From Flavobacteriaceae bacterium (lineage in GTDB: Bacteria > Bacteroidota > Bacteroidia > Flavobacteriales > Flavobacteriaceae), in NCBI GenBank assembly GCA_023264015.1, contig JALQTJ010000013.1, positions 1-35,044 on the forward strand: 35,044 nucleotides of DNA. Reading direction: 5' to 3'. This document shows positions 7,494 to 16,177 of the stretch, in pieces (within the stretch, counting starts at the first letter, position 1; each line of letters starts with the position of its first letter). Under the pieces are notes generated by a model that ran no database searches, was not told the origin of the DNA, and worked only from the letters and a program-made list of their open reading frames with translations. The translations under genes were made by a program, and so were the position numbers.

Positions 7494-8425
7494 GAAAGGT
7501 GCTGCATCTCGACGAAAATCACGAGGTGCTTTGGAATGGGCTTGAAGCCCTGAATTACCAAAACGAAGCAGATTATACCTCTTCATACACATCGCTTTTA
7601 GAAAAGATAGCCGACTACACAGGCCTCATTATTCGATCTCGGATTCCAATAGATCGAGCGCTATTACAAAAAGCAGAGCAACTGCAATTCATCGGACGCG
7701 TGGGTGCTGGGCTTGAAAACATAGACCTTGAGGCCGCTGCCGAACAACAGGTAGCAATCGTTTCAGCGCCTGAAGGCAACCGTAACGCCGTAGCAGAGCA
7801 TGCCCTCGGAATGCTTTTGAACTTACTCAACAACCTTAGAAGAGCCGATCAAGAAGTCCGCTCAGGAGTGTGGAAAAGGGCTGAGAACCGAGGCATAGAA
7901 CTTTCGAACCTGACTGTAGGTATAATCGGATACGGCCATATGGGAAAGCAATTTGCCAAACGTCTCTCAGGCTTTGACTGCGAAGTACTTTGCCTTGATA
8001 TTCTTGCAGGCGTCGAAAATGAACACGCCCGTCAAGTCAATTGGGAGGAATTTTTAGAAAAGGTAGATGTGGTGAGTCTACATACACCTCAAACCCCTCA
8101 AACCACTCCCCTAATTGATGCTGAATTTATCGCAACTATACGCAAGCCCTTCTGGCTTATCAATACGGCTAGAGGGAGCGCTGTAGATACCCGCGCGCTC
8201 TTAAAAGGGTTAGATAGCGGAAAAATTAAAGGTGCCGGACTCGACGTTCTCGAATACGAAAACAAGGCATTCACTGCATTCTTTGACCAAGAAAATGTAG
8301 CCGAAGAACTTAAAGTGCTCCTGAAGCGAAATGATGTGTTGTTGAGTCCGCACATTGCAGGATGGACACATGACAGCCATTACTTGTTGGCTAAAACAGT
8401 CCTTGATAAAATTGCCAAGTTGTAG
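7490..8425 (+). CDS. D-2-hydroxyacid dehydrogenase (SerA-like)
   Basis: NAD-dependent oxidoreductase of the D-isomer-specific 2-hydroxyacid dehydrogenase family, 311 aa. The Rossmann motif GIIGYGHMGKQ is followed by an acidic residue at the second strand end (CLDI), which fits NAD rather than NADP. Catalytic positions are recognisable as Arg in INTARGSAVD, Glu in LDVLEYEN and His in SPHIAGWT. It lacks the C-terminal ACT domain of long 3-phosphoglycerate dehydrogenases. The substrate could be 3-phosphoglycerate or another 2-hydroxyacid; sequence alone does not decide. Its ATG overlaps the mgtE stop by 4 nt, and it ends the operon. Confidence 0.88.
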   Translation: MRKVLHLDENHEVLWNGLEALNYQNEADYTSSYTSLLEKIADYTGLIIRSRIPIDRALLQKAEQLQFIGRVGAGLENIDLEAAAEQQVAIVSAPEGNRNAVAEHALGMLLNLLNNLRRADQEVRSGVWKRAENRGIELSNLTVGIIGYGHMGKQFAKRLSGFDCEVLCLDILAGVENEHARQVNWEEFLEKVDVVSLHTPQTPQTTPLIDAEFIATIRKPFWLINTARGSAVDTRALLKGLDSGKIKGAGLDVLEYENKAFTAFFDQENVAEELKVLLKRNDVLLSPHIAGWTHDSHYLLAKTVLDKIAKL

Positions 8426-8457
8426 AAAATCACAAGAAGAAATTCCGGATTATATGT

Positions 8458-8465
8458 TACCTTTG
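8458..8465 (+). promoter_or_regulatory. Orphan -7 element in convergent spacer
   Basis: TACCTTTG fits TAnnTTTG but has no downstream ORF on this strand. It is followed by two hairpins and a T-tract, so it could drive a small RNA. It could also be a chance match. Confidence 0.3.
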
Positions 8466-8481
8466 TTAACGATTTTTTAAC

Positions 8482-8510
8482 CTAGTGGTTTTTTTTGGGT
8501 TTACCACTAG
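8482..8510. terminator. Hairpin in convergent spacer
   Basis: CTAGTGGT (8482-8489) pairs perfectly with ACCACTAG (8503-8510) around a T-rich loop. No T-tract follows on the plus strand, so it is a weak terminator on its own. It may be part of an RNA spanning about 8470-8600 or belong to the 3' end of the preceding operon. Confidence 0.45.
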
Positions 8511-8518
8511 AAGAACTT

Positions 8519-8599
8519 AAAAGGGCAACAGAAGGTCAGCTTTAAATTGGGTTTGTTTGGTATCATTTTTATGATATTTGTTGGCCTTCTGCTCTTTTT
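8519..8599. terminator. Long hairpin with T-tract between convergent genes
   Basis: AGAAGG (8530-8535) pairs with CCTTCT (8585-8590), and an outer stem joins 8519-8526 to 8591-8598 after an AAC bulge. An inner hairpin TATCAT-TTTT-ATGATA occupies 8561-8576. The right arm ends in TTTTT. The complementary A-run at the left arm lets it act in both directions, which fits its place between the plus-strand dehydrogenase and the minus-strand aspartate kinase. Confidence 0.65.
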
Positions 8600-8625
8600 A
8601 AGACCTTCCAACCAATTACCCCCGC

Positions 8626-9909
8626 TTATTCTCCGGCTACAATCTGAAGTGTTTCTCCCGTGCGTTGTTCTAAAATGATTTTAGATCCTTCAGGCAATGC
8701 CTCGTAGGCCTTGTCGTCAAAATGTCGAATGGTGTAAAGTGAGACTCCTTTTTGGAACTTCATGGCATACTGTGCCGCTAGTTCTTGAGAAAGTGCATCA
8801 AATTGATCAAAGCGATTATCAAGGCATACCCTAAAACTAATTGCCGAATTCTGAATCAAATCTACTTTAAGACGGTACTTCGAAAACAATTCAAATACAG
8901 AACTCAAATGATGCTCTGCCATAAAAGAGAAATCTTGGGTGGCCAATTCTAACAATACCTGATTCTTTTTGACAATATAGCAGGGCACCTCAGGTACAAG
9001 CGGTGAACCCGCAGTGACACAAGTACCTTGGTTTTCGAGATCGAGAAAACTTCTTACATAAAGGGGAATGCCTTTGCGTTGAAGAGGCTGAAGTGTTTTG
9101 GGGTGAATCACCGAAGCCCCGTAAAAAGCCAATTCAATCGCTTCTGTATACGACACTTGATGCAATTGAATAGCATTCTGAAAGGCGCGTGGATCAGCAT
9201 TTAGAACCCCGGGCACGTCCTTCCAGATGCTTACCGATTCTGCATCGAATCCGTAGGCCAAGATCGCTGCTGTGTAATCAGATCCTTCGCGGCCAAGAGT
9301 AGTGGTGAAATTGTTCGAATCACTTCCTAAAAATCCTTGAGTAACAAGTAATTCTTTAGAAGAAGAAAGTGCCTTTAAACGTTCATTGGTCTCTTCCCAT
9401 TGTACCGAGGCATCACGATACGAACTGTCTGTTTTAATGTATTGACGAATATCTATGAATCGATTGGCGATACCTTGATGCGCCAGATAAGCACTTACAA
9501 TGGTAGTTGACAATAATTCACCGTATCCGACGATCTGATCGTAAATAAAGGAATGATTCAACGATTTGTTCCAGGCTAGAAAGCCAAACATTTCTTCAAA
9601 AAGCACCGCTACACTAGCTTTTATTTCATCTGCTGAAGATCCAAAAAGATCATCAATGATTTGTTCGTGATAAGCCTTGACAGGACTCAATGCCTCGTTG
9701 ACGATAGGTATCAATTGATCGGAGTTCGATTTTTTGGCTTTGTAGTAACTGGCCACCACCTCTTCCATAGCATTGGTCGTTTTACCCATGGCAGAAACAA
9801 CCATACATACATCTTGAGCACCTTGATGCTGCAACACACGCAACACGTTGCGAACGCCTTCTGCATCTTTCACAGAGGCCCCTCCGAACTTAAAAAGTCT
9901 TTTAATCAT
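8626..9909 (-). CDS. Aspartate kinase (monofunctional)
   Basis: Phosphorylates L-aspartate, the first step toward lysine/diaminopimelate, threonine and methionine. The 427 aa begin with MIKRLFKFGGASVKDAEGV, the amino-acid kinase signature. Further on are TLGREGSDYTAAILA and the WKDVPGVLNADPR segment, and the C-terminal third (about 300-415) looks like paired ACT regulatory domains. There is no fused homoserine dehydrogenase. Its ATG overlaps the stop of the upstream acetyltransferase (ATGA), so the two form one minus-strand operon. Confidence 0.93.
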   Translation of the reverse strand: MIKRLFKFGGASVKDAEGVRNVLRVLQHQGAQDVCMVVSAMGKTTNAMEEVVASYYKAKKSNSDQLIPIVNEALSPVKAYHEQIIDDLFGSSADEIKASVAVLFEEMFGFLAWNKSLNHSFIYDQIVGYGELLSTTIVSAYLAHQGIANRFIDIRQYIKTDSSYRDASVQWEETNERLKALSSSKELLVTQGFLGSDSNNFTTTLGREGSDYTAAILAYGFDAESVSIWKDVPGVLNADPRAFQNAIQLHQVSYTEAIELAFYGASVIHPKTLQPLQRKGIPLYVRSFLDLENQGTCVTAGSPLVPEVPCYIVKKNQVLLELATQDFSFMAEHHLSSVFELFSKYRLKVDLIQNSAISFRVCLDNRFDQFDALSQELAAQYAMKFQKGVSLYTIRHFDDKAYEALPEGSKIILEQRTGETLQIVAGE

Positions 9910-10391
9910 TTTTTGGCTGTATTGAAGGCGATTCCCTTCTCATCAAGTTGAACAACGTACCACTCTTTGAGCACTTTGGCACCTTTACTTTCATAGAGTG
10001 CTATGGCCGAAGTATTCCAATCGAGTACCTCCCATCCTATGCGTCGAACCCCAAGAGAGGCTCCGTAATGGATGATGTGGTCTAGAAGCGCACTACCGAT
10101 TCCTTGCCCCCTGAAAGCGTCCTTTACAATAAGATCCTCGAGGTGCAGTGCCTTGCCCTTCCAGGTAGAGTAACGCAAATAGGTCAGTGCGATTCCGACT
10201 ACCTCTGCTGTTGATTTCATTTCAGCAACAAAGCAATGAAAAAGTGGCTTAGAACCAAATCCGTCTTCAACGAGTTCTTCGAGTGTAAGCACCATCTCAT
10301 CGGCAGCTTTCTCAAACACTGCTAGGTCTTTGATCAATTCTATGATTTTTGGACCATCTGTAATCTCGGCTGGGCGGATTGTATATTCCAT
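9906..10391 (-). CDS. GNAT N-acetyltransferase, SSAT-like
   Basis: An acetyl-CoA-dependent N-acetyltransferase of 161 aa. It has the acetyl-CoA loop DAFRGQGIGSALLDHII (the R/Q-x-x-G-x-G/A pattern) preceded by LHLEDLIVK, and then the late motif VLDWNTSAIALYESKGAK. This arrangement resembles spermidine/spermine or thialysine acetyltransferases, so a diamine or a lysine-like amine is a reasonable guess. The substrate is not shown by the sequence. It is the first gene of the operon with aspartate kinase. A near-consensus -7 element ends only 5 nt before the ATG. Confidence 0.85.
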   Translation of the reverse strand: MEYTIRPAEITDGPKIIELIKDLAVFEKAADEMVLTLEELVEDGFGSKPLFHCFVAEMKSTAEVVGIALTYLRYSTWKGKALHLEDLIVKDAFRGQGIGSALLDHIIHYGASLGVRRIGWEVLDWNTSAIALYESKGAKVLKEWYVVQLDEKGIAFNTAKK

Positions 10392-10396
10392 GGGCG

Positions 10397-10404
10397 CGAA
10401 GGTA
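10397..10404 (-). promoter_or_regulatory. Near-consensus -7 element for acetyltransferase-aspartate kinase
   Basis: TACCTTCG on the minus strand differs from TAnnTTTG at one base. A TTTTG about 20 nt upstream could be the -33 element. It ends 5 nt before the ATG, which would leave almost no leader. Confidence 0.45.
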
Positions 10405-10501
10405 TACTAAATGCGCTTTTGGTTCAAAATAGGAGCGGTCTTGATCACAAAAGGGGCGTAAAATGTTGTAGTTTAGAGTGCTTGACCTCCAGTCAGCGGC
10501 T

Positions 10502-11512
10502 ATGAAAAGAACTTTACTCGAATTTACAGATTCAGGCATTTATTGTCCGAAAGCAGACGTGTATTTAGATCCTTGGAAACCTGTGTCAAAGGCGCTTATT
10601 TCCCATGCGCATGCAGATCACAGTCGATGGGGACACCAACACTATATTTCACATGAGTATAGCACTCCTATCATCAAACATCGATTGGGAGGAGTAGAAA
10701 TCGCCTCGAAGAAATGGGGAGAGCGTTTTTCTATTCAAGGTGTTCATTTCTCGTTTCATCCGGCCGGACACATTGTAGGTTCTTCACAAATCAAGGTAGA
10801 GTACAAAGGTGAAACTTGGGTCTTTTCAGGAGATTACAAAACCTATGACGACGGATTTACCACTCCCTTTGAGCCTCAAAAATGCGATGTGTTCATTACC
10901 GAGTGTACCTTCGGAATACCAGCATTTAAATGGCCCAGTCAAGAGCTTGTTTTTGATCAGATCCAACAGTGGTGGAAAGAAAATGCAGAAAAAGGTATCA
11001 CTTCGGTACTCTTCGGATACTCCTTAGGAAAAGCACAAAGGCTAAGCTTTCATCTTCGTGAAGAGGTGGGGCCCCTCTTATTGCATCCCGTGATTCACGC
11101 TCACAACGAAGTGGTGGGTTCCGTCAAACCGTTACCTCACCATCAAAAACTTGACAAAAACTTAGACCCAAAAAAATTAAAGACAGCACTAATTCTTGCT
11201 CCTCCAAATGCTCAAGACGCCAGTTGGTTGAAAAAATGGATGCCCTATAAAACCGCGGCAGCAAGTGGATGGATGGCCACGCGTGGAGCAAGGCGGAGAA
11301 GAGGATACGACACAGGTTTTGTACTGAGTGATCACGCTGATTTTTACGAGCTAACCAATGCCATTAAAGCCACAGAGGCACAACACGTCATCTGCACTCA
11401 TGGATACACCGATATCTATGCGCGCTTTTTGAATTCAAAAGGAATTTACGCGACTACAGCAGACACGCCTTTTGAAGACGAACCGGTCACTACAGAAGAG
11501 AGAACATCATGA
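10502..11512 (+). CDS. Ligase-associated MBL-fold DNA exonuclease
   Basis: A metallo-beta-lactamase/beta-CASP-like nuclease of the Bacteroidota and Proteobacteria repair cluster that also carries an ATP-dependent ligase, an Lhr helicase and a phosphoesterase. With ATG 10502 the protein has 336 aa and begins MKRTLLEFTDSGIYCP, like its relatives; GTG 10478 would add eight residues. The metal motif SHAHADH has H35, H37, D39 and H40, with further ligands in HPAGHIVGS, FSGDYK and LSDHADF. The stop overlaps the ligase ATG by 4 nt. Confidence 0.93.
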   Translation: MKRTLLEFTDSGIYCPKADVYLDPWKPVSKALISHAHADHSRWGHQHYISHEYSTPIIKHRLGGVEIASKKWGERFSIQGVHFSFHPAGHIVGSSQIKVEYKGETWVFSGDYKTYDDGFTTPFEPQKCDVFITECTFGIPAFKWPSQELVFDQIQQWWKENAEKGITSVLFGYSLGKAQRLSFHLREEVGPLLLHPVIHAHNEVVGSVKPLPHHQKLDKNLDPKKLKTALILAPPNAQDASWLKKWMPYKTAAASGWMATRGARRRRGYDTGFVLSDHADFYELTNAIKATEAQHVICTHGYTDIYARFLNSKGIYATTADTPFEDEPVTTEERTS

Positions 11513-13104
11513 ATACTTTTGCTCAGCTCATCGCTTCACTTGACCAGACGACCAAAACCAGCGAAAAAATTGGGGCGCTTGCGGCCTACTTCGATACGGC
11601 CACCAATCAAGACAAGGTTTGGGTAATTGCATTACTCTCAGGAAGAAGACCCCCTAGAGCAATCAATACGCGTTTGCTTCGCGAATGGGCGGCAGAGCTT
11701 GCTCAAATAGAACCTTGGCTCTTTGAAGAGACCTATCACATCGTTGGAGACCTTGCAGAAACCATCGCCCTGCTTGTTCACAATGCTCAGCCAAAAAAGT
11801 CAAGCACTACCCCCCTTTGTAGCATTTTAAACCGACTGCATTCTCTTAAGACTGAAGATGAAACTGAAAAGAAATCCTATGTACTCAGTTTCTGGAAGCA
11901 AAACGACTATTTAAGCTGCTTCGCCTTCACCAAATTTTTTACTGGAGGATTCAGGCTTGGGGTGAGCCAACGACTCATGACCAAAGCCTTAGAAAAGAGC
12001 ACGGGAATTCCAGCTGATGAACTCGCTATGAAACTCATGGGTGATTGGGATCCGCGCACGATAAGTTTCGACGAACTTGTACTCTCTAAAGTGGATGCTG
12101 CTCAAGAAGCAAAGCCTTATCCGTTCTTTCTCGCTTACCCGCTCGAAGAAGCATTTGATGCACTCGGAGAGGTGACTCAGTGGGCGATAGAACACAAATG
12201 GGATGGAATAAGAGCGCAACTCGTATATCGAGGTGGAGCTGTATATCTATGGTCTCGTGGAGAGGAACTTGTCAACCATCAATTTCCTGAAATCGAAGCA
12301 CTTCAAGATCAATTGCCTGTCAGCTGCGTATTAGATGGTGAACTTTTGGCACATGACAAAAACAGGCCTTTATCTTTTGGTGCTCTACAAAAGCGCCTAG
12401 GAAGAAAGAACGTTAGCGAAAAGCTACTAGCTGAGTACCCTGTAGTCTTCAAAGCGTACGACCTTTTAGAATACGACCTGAAAGACCTAAGAAGCCAAAC
12501 CTATGAGGCGCGAAGAACCCTATTAGAACGCTTCAATTTTAACGGAAAACTGTTACTTTCAGAACGCATCATGCCGCAGCATTGGAATCAAGTTAGGGCC
12601 GAGAAAGAACGCGCTTCTGAAGTTAGAAGTGAAGGATTAATGCTCAAACGCCTCGATTCAATATACCAAGTAGGGCGAAAGAAAGGGGGTTGGTACAAGT
12701 CGAAGGTAGATCCGATGACCATCGATGCTGTACTCACCTTTGCGATGAGAGGGCATGGAAGGCGAAGTAATTTATACACCGACTTTACCTTTGGACTCTG
12801 GCGTGAAAATGAAGAAGGAATAGCTGAGCTGGTGACATTCGCCAAAGCGTATTCTGGACTAACCGATAAAGAATTTGCAGCGGTAAATCAATGGATAAAG
12901 AAGAATACAGTAGCGCGCTTTGGGCCTGTGCGTCAGGTAAATCCAGAACTGGTGTTTGAAATCGCCTTTGAGGGTATCTCAAAATCAGGACGTCACAAGA
13001 GCGGATACGCGACCCGTTTCCCTAGAATTTTGCGCTGGCGTACCGATAAAAGCGCAAAAGAAGCGAATAGCATCAGTGATCTAGAATCTTTGGTAATCGA
13101 ATGA
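11509..13104 (+). CDS. ATP-dependent DNA ligase (ligase-associated repair operon)
   Basis: Seals DNA nicks with ATP, in addition to the NAD-dependent LigA expected elsewhere in the genome. The 531 aa comprise an N-terminal DNA-binding domain (about 1-205), then the nucleotidyltransferase domain with the adenylation motif EHKWDGIRAQ (Lys230), LDGELLAHD and SEGLMLKRLDS, and an OB domain with WYKSKVDPMTID (motif V) and FPRILRWRTDK near the end. It overlaps the exonuclease and the helicase by 4 nt on either side, so the set is translated from one mRNA. Confidence 0.95.
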   Translation: MNTFAQLIASLDQTTKTSEKIGALAAYFDTATNQDKVWVIALLSGRRPPRAINTRLLREWAAELAQIEPWLFEETYHIVGDLAETIALLVHNAQPKKSSTTPLCSILNRLHSLKTEDETEKKSYVLSFWKQNDYLSCFAFTKFFTGGFRLGVSQRLMTKALEKSTGIPADELAMKLMGDWDPRTISFDELVLSKVDAAQEAKPYPFFLAYPLEEAFDALGEVTQWAIEHKWDGIRAQLVYRGGAVYLWSRGEELVNHQFPEIEALQDQLPVSCVLDGELLAHDKNRPLSFGALQKRLGRKNVSEKLLAEYPVVFKAYDLLEYDLKDLRSQTYEARRTLLERFNFNGKLLLSERIMPQHWNQVRAEKERASEVRSEGLMLKRLDSIYQVGRKKGGWYKSKVDPMTIDAVLTFAMRGHGRRSNLYTDFTFGLWRENEEGIAELVTFAKAYSGLTDKEFAAVNQWIKKNTVARFGPVRQVNPELVFEIAFEGISKSGRHKSGYATRFPRILRWRTDKSAKEANSISDLESLVIE

Positions 13105-15125
13105 TCTCTTACTCAGCCATATCGTCCTTCAAAGCGCTAGGTTACACTCCCCACGATTTTCAATTAGAGTGCTGGAAGAAGACCTCTGCTGGCATGAATG
13201 GACTACTCATGGCTCCTACTGGTTCAGGAAAAACCTACGCCCTAGGCTTACCCATGCTCTTAAAAGCCGATCCGAGACAAAAGCGTTTGCAGGGTATCTG
13301 GATTACCCCTTTAAGGGCCTTATCTCACGAAATTTATGCAGCGCTGGAACGAGCCAACCAAACCTTGAATTTAGGACTAGACATTGCATTGCGAAATGCA
13401 GACACTTCTCCTAAAGAGCGCCAGAAGCAACAGCGGCAATCGCCGCATATTTTGGTAACAACACCTGAGAGTTTACACCTGTTATTGGCCGCTAAAGGAT
13501 ACCCCAAATACTTAGGCGCTTTAACAATGACTGTCATTGATGAATGGCACGATTTAATGGGAAGCAAAAGAGGAGTCCTCATAGAATTGGCCTTATCAAG
13601 ACTGAAGCGTATCAATCAAGAGCTAATGATCTGGGGGATTTCAGCCACTTTAAAGCATCCCAAACAAGCCATTGAAGTATTAGCGGGCAATGAGCATATT
13701 CAAAATGAATGGACGCTTATTAAAGCTCAATGGGAAAAACATATTGAGATTCGATCAGTACTACCTGAGACCATGGAGCGTTTTCCGTGGCGCGGTCATC
13801 TAGGAATCCATCTTATCGAACAGGTCATCCCCTTGATTGAGGCCCATAAAACCGTTCTTATTTTCACCAATACCAGAAGTCAATGCGAGATATGGTATCA
13901 GAAAATACTCGAAACAGCTCCTGAATATGCGGGGCAGATTGCGATGCATCACAGTTCTATCGACAAATCGACTAGACTTTGGGTAGAACAGGCAATTAAA
14001 AATGAATCGCTTAAAGCAGTGGTTTGTACATCAAGTCTCGATCTAGGCGTTGACTTTGCACCGGTTGAGGCCATCGTTCAGATTGGAGGGCCAAAGGGAA
14101 TAGCCCGTTTTATGCAAAGGGCCGGCAGAAGTGGACATCAACCAGGAGCTAAAAGCATAGTGTACTTTGTACCCACTCATGCCATTGAACTTATAGAGGC
14201 TGCCGCGCTTAGGAGAGCTATAGCCGAACACCTCATTGAAAACCCTACCCCCTATTTACTGTGTTACGACGTTCTTATTCAGTACTGTTGCACATTAGCG
14301 GTGTCAGAAGGATATCATCCGCACAAGGTCTTCGAAGAGGTACGATCTACTCACTGTTTTCAGTCCATGACGATAGACGAATGGAAATGGATTCAAAATT
14401 TTCTCGAGTATGGAAGCCAAAGCCTAGCAAGCTATGACGAGTACAAAAAAGTAACGCGAAGCGATGATCAGCGTATGGTAATCGAAAATCGTGGAGTGGC
14501 TATGCGTCATCGACTGCAGATCGGCACCATTGTGTCCGATGCTTCTCTACAAGTAGTTTTTCAAAGTGGAGGTTATATCGGTACGGTTGAAGAGTGGTTT
14601 GCCTCGCAACTTAAGGCTGGTGATCTCTTTACATTCGCAGGCCGAACACTTGAATTTATCCGTTTAAAGGAGCTCAAGGTTATCGTTAGGCGCTCTTCTT
14701 CAAAACCCACTAAAGTTCCTTCATGGATGGGCGGACGGCTTTCGTTTACCTCTGAAATGTCTTGGCTTTTAAAAAGCAGTCTGCAACAAGCACTAGATCC
14801 GAGTCCTATTCAAGATCCAGAACTTCAGGCTTTACGTCCCATTTTTGAGCGCCAAACCAAAGAGAGTTATCTTCCGAAAACGGACGAGTTTTTAGTTGAA
14901 GTATTTCAAACTCGAGAGGGTCATCACCACGTTTTCTATCCATTTGAAGGACGCTTTGTTCATGAAGCCATGGCGAGTCTATTGGCCTATCGTATCAGCC
15001 TTTTGGGTCCTTTGAGTTGCACCCTTGCCTATAACGATTACGGTTTCGAAGTTTTGAGCGATCAGCCCATAGCCATTGAAACCATTTGGGATAATAACTT
15101 ATGGGACACCAAACATTTGAACTAG
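13101..15125 (+). CDS. Lhr-type DEXH helicase, truncated by in-frame TAG
   Basis: An Lhr-Core-like ATP-dependent 3'-to-5' DNA helicase of the ligase-associated operon. Visible motifs are motif I APTGSGKT (38-45), DEWH (147-150), ISATL, and motif VI QRAGRSGH (339-346). A winged-helix and beta-barrel region follows, ending in GPLSCTLAYNDYGFEVLSD. The frame stops at TAG 15123-15125 after 674 codons, whereas relatives run to roughly 800 aa. The same reading frame continues after the stop for 10 codons and then the ORF at 15156-15527, which carries the missing C-terminal segment. The gene overlaps the ligase by 4 nt. Confidence 0.93.
   Translation: MISYSAISSFKALGYTPHDFQLECWKKTSAGMNGLLMAPTGSGKTYALGLPMLLKADPRQKRLQGIWITPLRALSHEIYAALERANQTLNLGLDIALRNADTSPKERQKQQRQSPHILVTTPESLHLLLAAKGYPKYLGALTMTVIDEWHDLMGSKRGVLIELALSRLKRINQELMIWGISATLKHPKQAIEVLAGNEHIQNEWTLIKAQWEKHIEIRSVLPETMERFPWRGHLGIHLIEQVIPLIEAHKTVLIFTNTRSQCEIWYQKILETAPEYAGQIAMHHSSIDKSTRLWVEQAIKNESLKAVVCTSSLDLGVDFAPVEAIVQIGGPKGIARFMQRAGRSGHQPGAKSIVYFVPTHAIELIEAAALRRAIAEHLIENPTPYLLCYDVLIQYCCTLAVSEGYHPHKVFEEVRSTHCFQSMTIDEWKWIQNFLEYGSQSLASYDEYKKVTRSDDQRMVIENRGVAMRHRLQIGTIVSDASLQVVFQSGGYIGTVEEWFASQLKAGDLFTFAGRTLEFIRLKELKVIVRRSSSKPTKVPSWMGGRLSFTSEMSWLLKSSLQQALDPSPIQDPELQALRPIFERQTKESYLPKTDEFLVEVFQTREGHHHVFYPFEGRFVHEAMASLLAYRISLLGPLSCTLAYNDYGFEVLSDQPIAIETIWDNNLWDTKHLN
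15123..15125 (+). other. In-frame amber codon splitting the helicase
   Basis: TAG sits between AAC (Asn674) and GAT. Reading through gives DLYKSINITE and then the ORF starting at ATG 15156, with no frame change. The joined product would be 808 codons including the TAG, close to the usual length of ligase-associated Lhr helicases. One base change from GAG, AAG or CAG would produce it. Confidence 0.9.
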
Positions 15126-15155
15126 GATCTCTATAAGAGTATCAATATCACCGAA

Positions 15156-15527
15156 ATGTCGCGAAGAACCTTTCGAGATATAGCCGTAATCAGCCAACTC
15201 GTATTTAGCGGATACCCTACCAAAGCCATTAAGACAAAACATCTTCAAGGAAGCAGTCAACTGCTTTACGAAGTGTTCAAGTCACACGAACCCAACAATC
15301 TGCTTTACCTGCAGTCTTTACGAGAAACCTTAGAACACAAATTAGAAGAGGGAAGACTTCAACAGGCTCTAAAACGCATCAATAAGGCGAAAGTTTTAAT
15401 CGCTCATTGCGAAACACCCACCCCTTTCTCGTTTCCGATCATTACCGATAGATTGAGAGAGAAACTCTCCAATGAGAGTCTAGCCGAGCGTATTCGAAAA
15501 ATGACCGAAAAACTAGAACGTACATGA
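15156..15527 (+). CDS. C-terminal fragment of the Lhr-type helicase
   Basis: Read alone it is a 123-aa ORF starting MSRRTFRDIAVISQLVFSG. From memory of the family, this matches the conserved C-terminal part of ligase-associated Lhr helicases: a RxFRDIAxIxxLVFxGYP segment, a KTKHLQxSSxLLYxVF segment, and the closing PTPFSFP and LAERIRKMTEKLE. It is in the same frame as the upstream helicase ORF, 30 nt beyond its TAG. Whether it is made separately, by readthrough, or not at all is unknown. I see no promoter or clear ribosome site for ATG 15156. Its stop overlaps the next gene by 4 nt, which preserves the operon layout. Confidence 0.85.
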   Translation: MSRRTFRDIAVISQLVFSGYPTKAIKTKHLQGSSQLLYEVFKSHEPNNLLYLQSLRETLEHKLEEGRLQQALKRINKAKVLIAHCETPTPFSFPIITDRLREKLSNESLAERIRKMTEKLERT

Positions 15528-16156
15528 GCACCCCCTTTTCTTTTGCCAACGAAGATTTTGAGCTCGATTCGAGCGGAGCACTCTTTTGGCCTGATCAAAG
15601 CTGCTTGATTTTAAGTGATGTTCATCTTGGAAAAATTCAGCATTTTCGCAAGAATGGCGCTGCCATACCGCTACAAGCACAAGAAGAAAACTACCTGCGT
15701 CTTGAAGGTGTCATCAGTAAATACGCTCCTAAAACCTTATTGGTAATAGGTGACTTGTTCCACGCTGAATGGAATCGCGAATGGACTCTTTTTGAAGCCT
15801 TCGTCAAGAAACAACAGCTTGACATCATTCTCGTTGCCGGAAATCATGACATCATTGATCACAAACACTTTGAAGCTTTGGGCATGGAGGTGGTATCGGC
15901 CAAAAAACTCAAAAACATTCAATTTTCCCATTATCCAGAACACGACACTTCACAATTTCAAATTAGCGGCCATCTGCATCCCGCGGTTCGCATTCAGCTT
16001 GGGGCCAAAGAGAAGAGAACACTGAAGTGCTTTTACCGCAAGAACAACCAATTTGTTCTCCCATCCTTCGGGTATTTTACCGGAAACGCTCGCGTAAATA
16101 AACACGAGCTTGATGAGATCTTTGTGATTGCCGAAGATGAAGTAATTCGCATTTAG
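15524..16156 (+). CDS. pdeM: Ligase-associated metallophosphoesterase (MPE/PdeM)
   Basis: A calcineurin-like metallophosphoesterase. The Pseudomonas putida homologue MPE is a manganese-dependent single-strand DNA endonuclease from an equivalent cluster. The 210 aa hold the full set of metal motifs: D32-V-H34, G76-D77-L-F-H80, G106-N107-H108-D109 and G149-H150-L-H152-P153. It overlaps the helicase C-terminal ORF by 4 nt and closes the ligase-associated operon. mfd follows on the same strand with its own -7 element. Confidence 0.93.
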   Translation: MSTPFSFANEDFELDSSGALFWPDQSCLILSDVHLGKIQHFRKNGAAIPLQAQEENYLRLEGVISKYAPKTLLVIGDLFHAEWNREWTLFEAFVKKQQLDIILVAGNHDIIDHKHFEALGMEVVSAKKLKNIQFSHYPEHDTSQFQISGHLHPAVRIQLGAKEKRTLKCFYRKNNQFVLPSFGYFTGNARVNKHELDEIFVIAEDEVIRI

Positions 16157-16160
16157 CACG

Positions 16161-16168
16161 TATATTTG
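16161..16168 (+). promoter_or_regulatory. -7 element for mfd; decides its start
   Basis: TATATTTG fits TAnnTTTG and ends 9 nt before ATG 16178. It overlaps the alternative TTG 16166, so that upstream start is unlikely. The predicted transcript has a leader of only a few nucleotides. Confidence 0.55.
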
Positions 16169-16177
16169 GCGCGCGCT

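Noticed and set aside
10478-10501. GTG start extending the MBL exonuclease by eight residues
   Set aside because: The conserved N-terminus begins at MKRTLLEFTDSGIYCP (ATG 10502); the extension has no family support.
13334-13615. 93-aa frame antisense to the helicase DEWH region
   Set aside because: It mirrors conserved helicase codons and shows no sign of independent coding.
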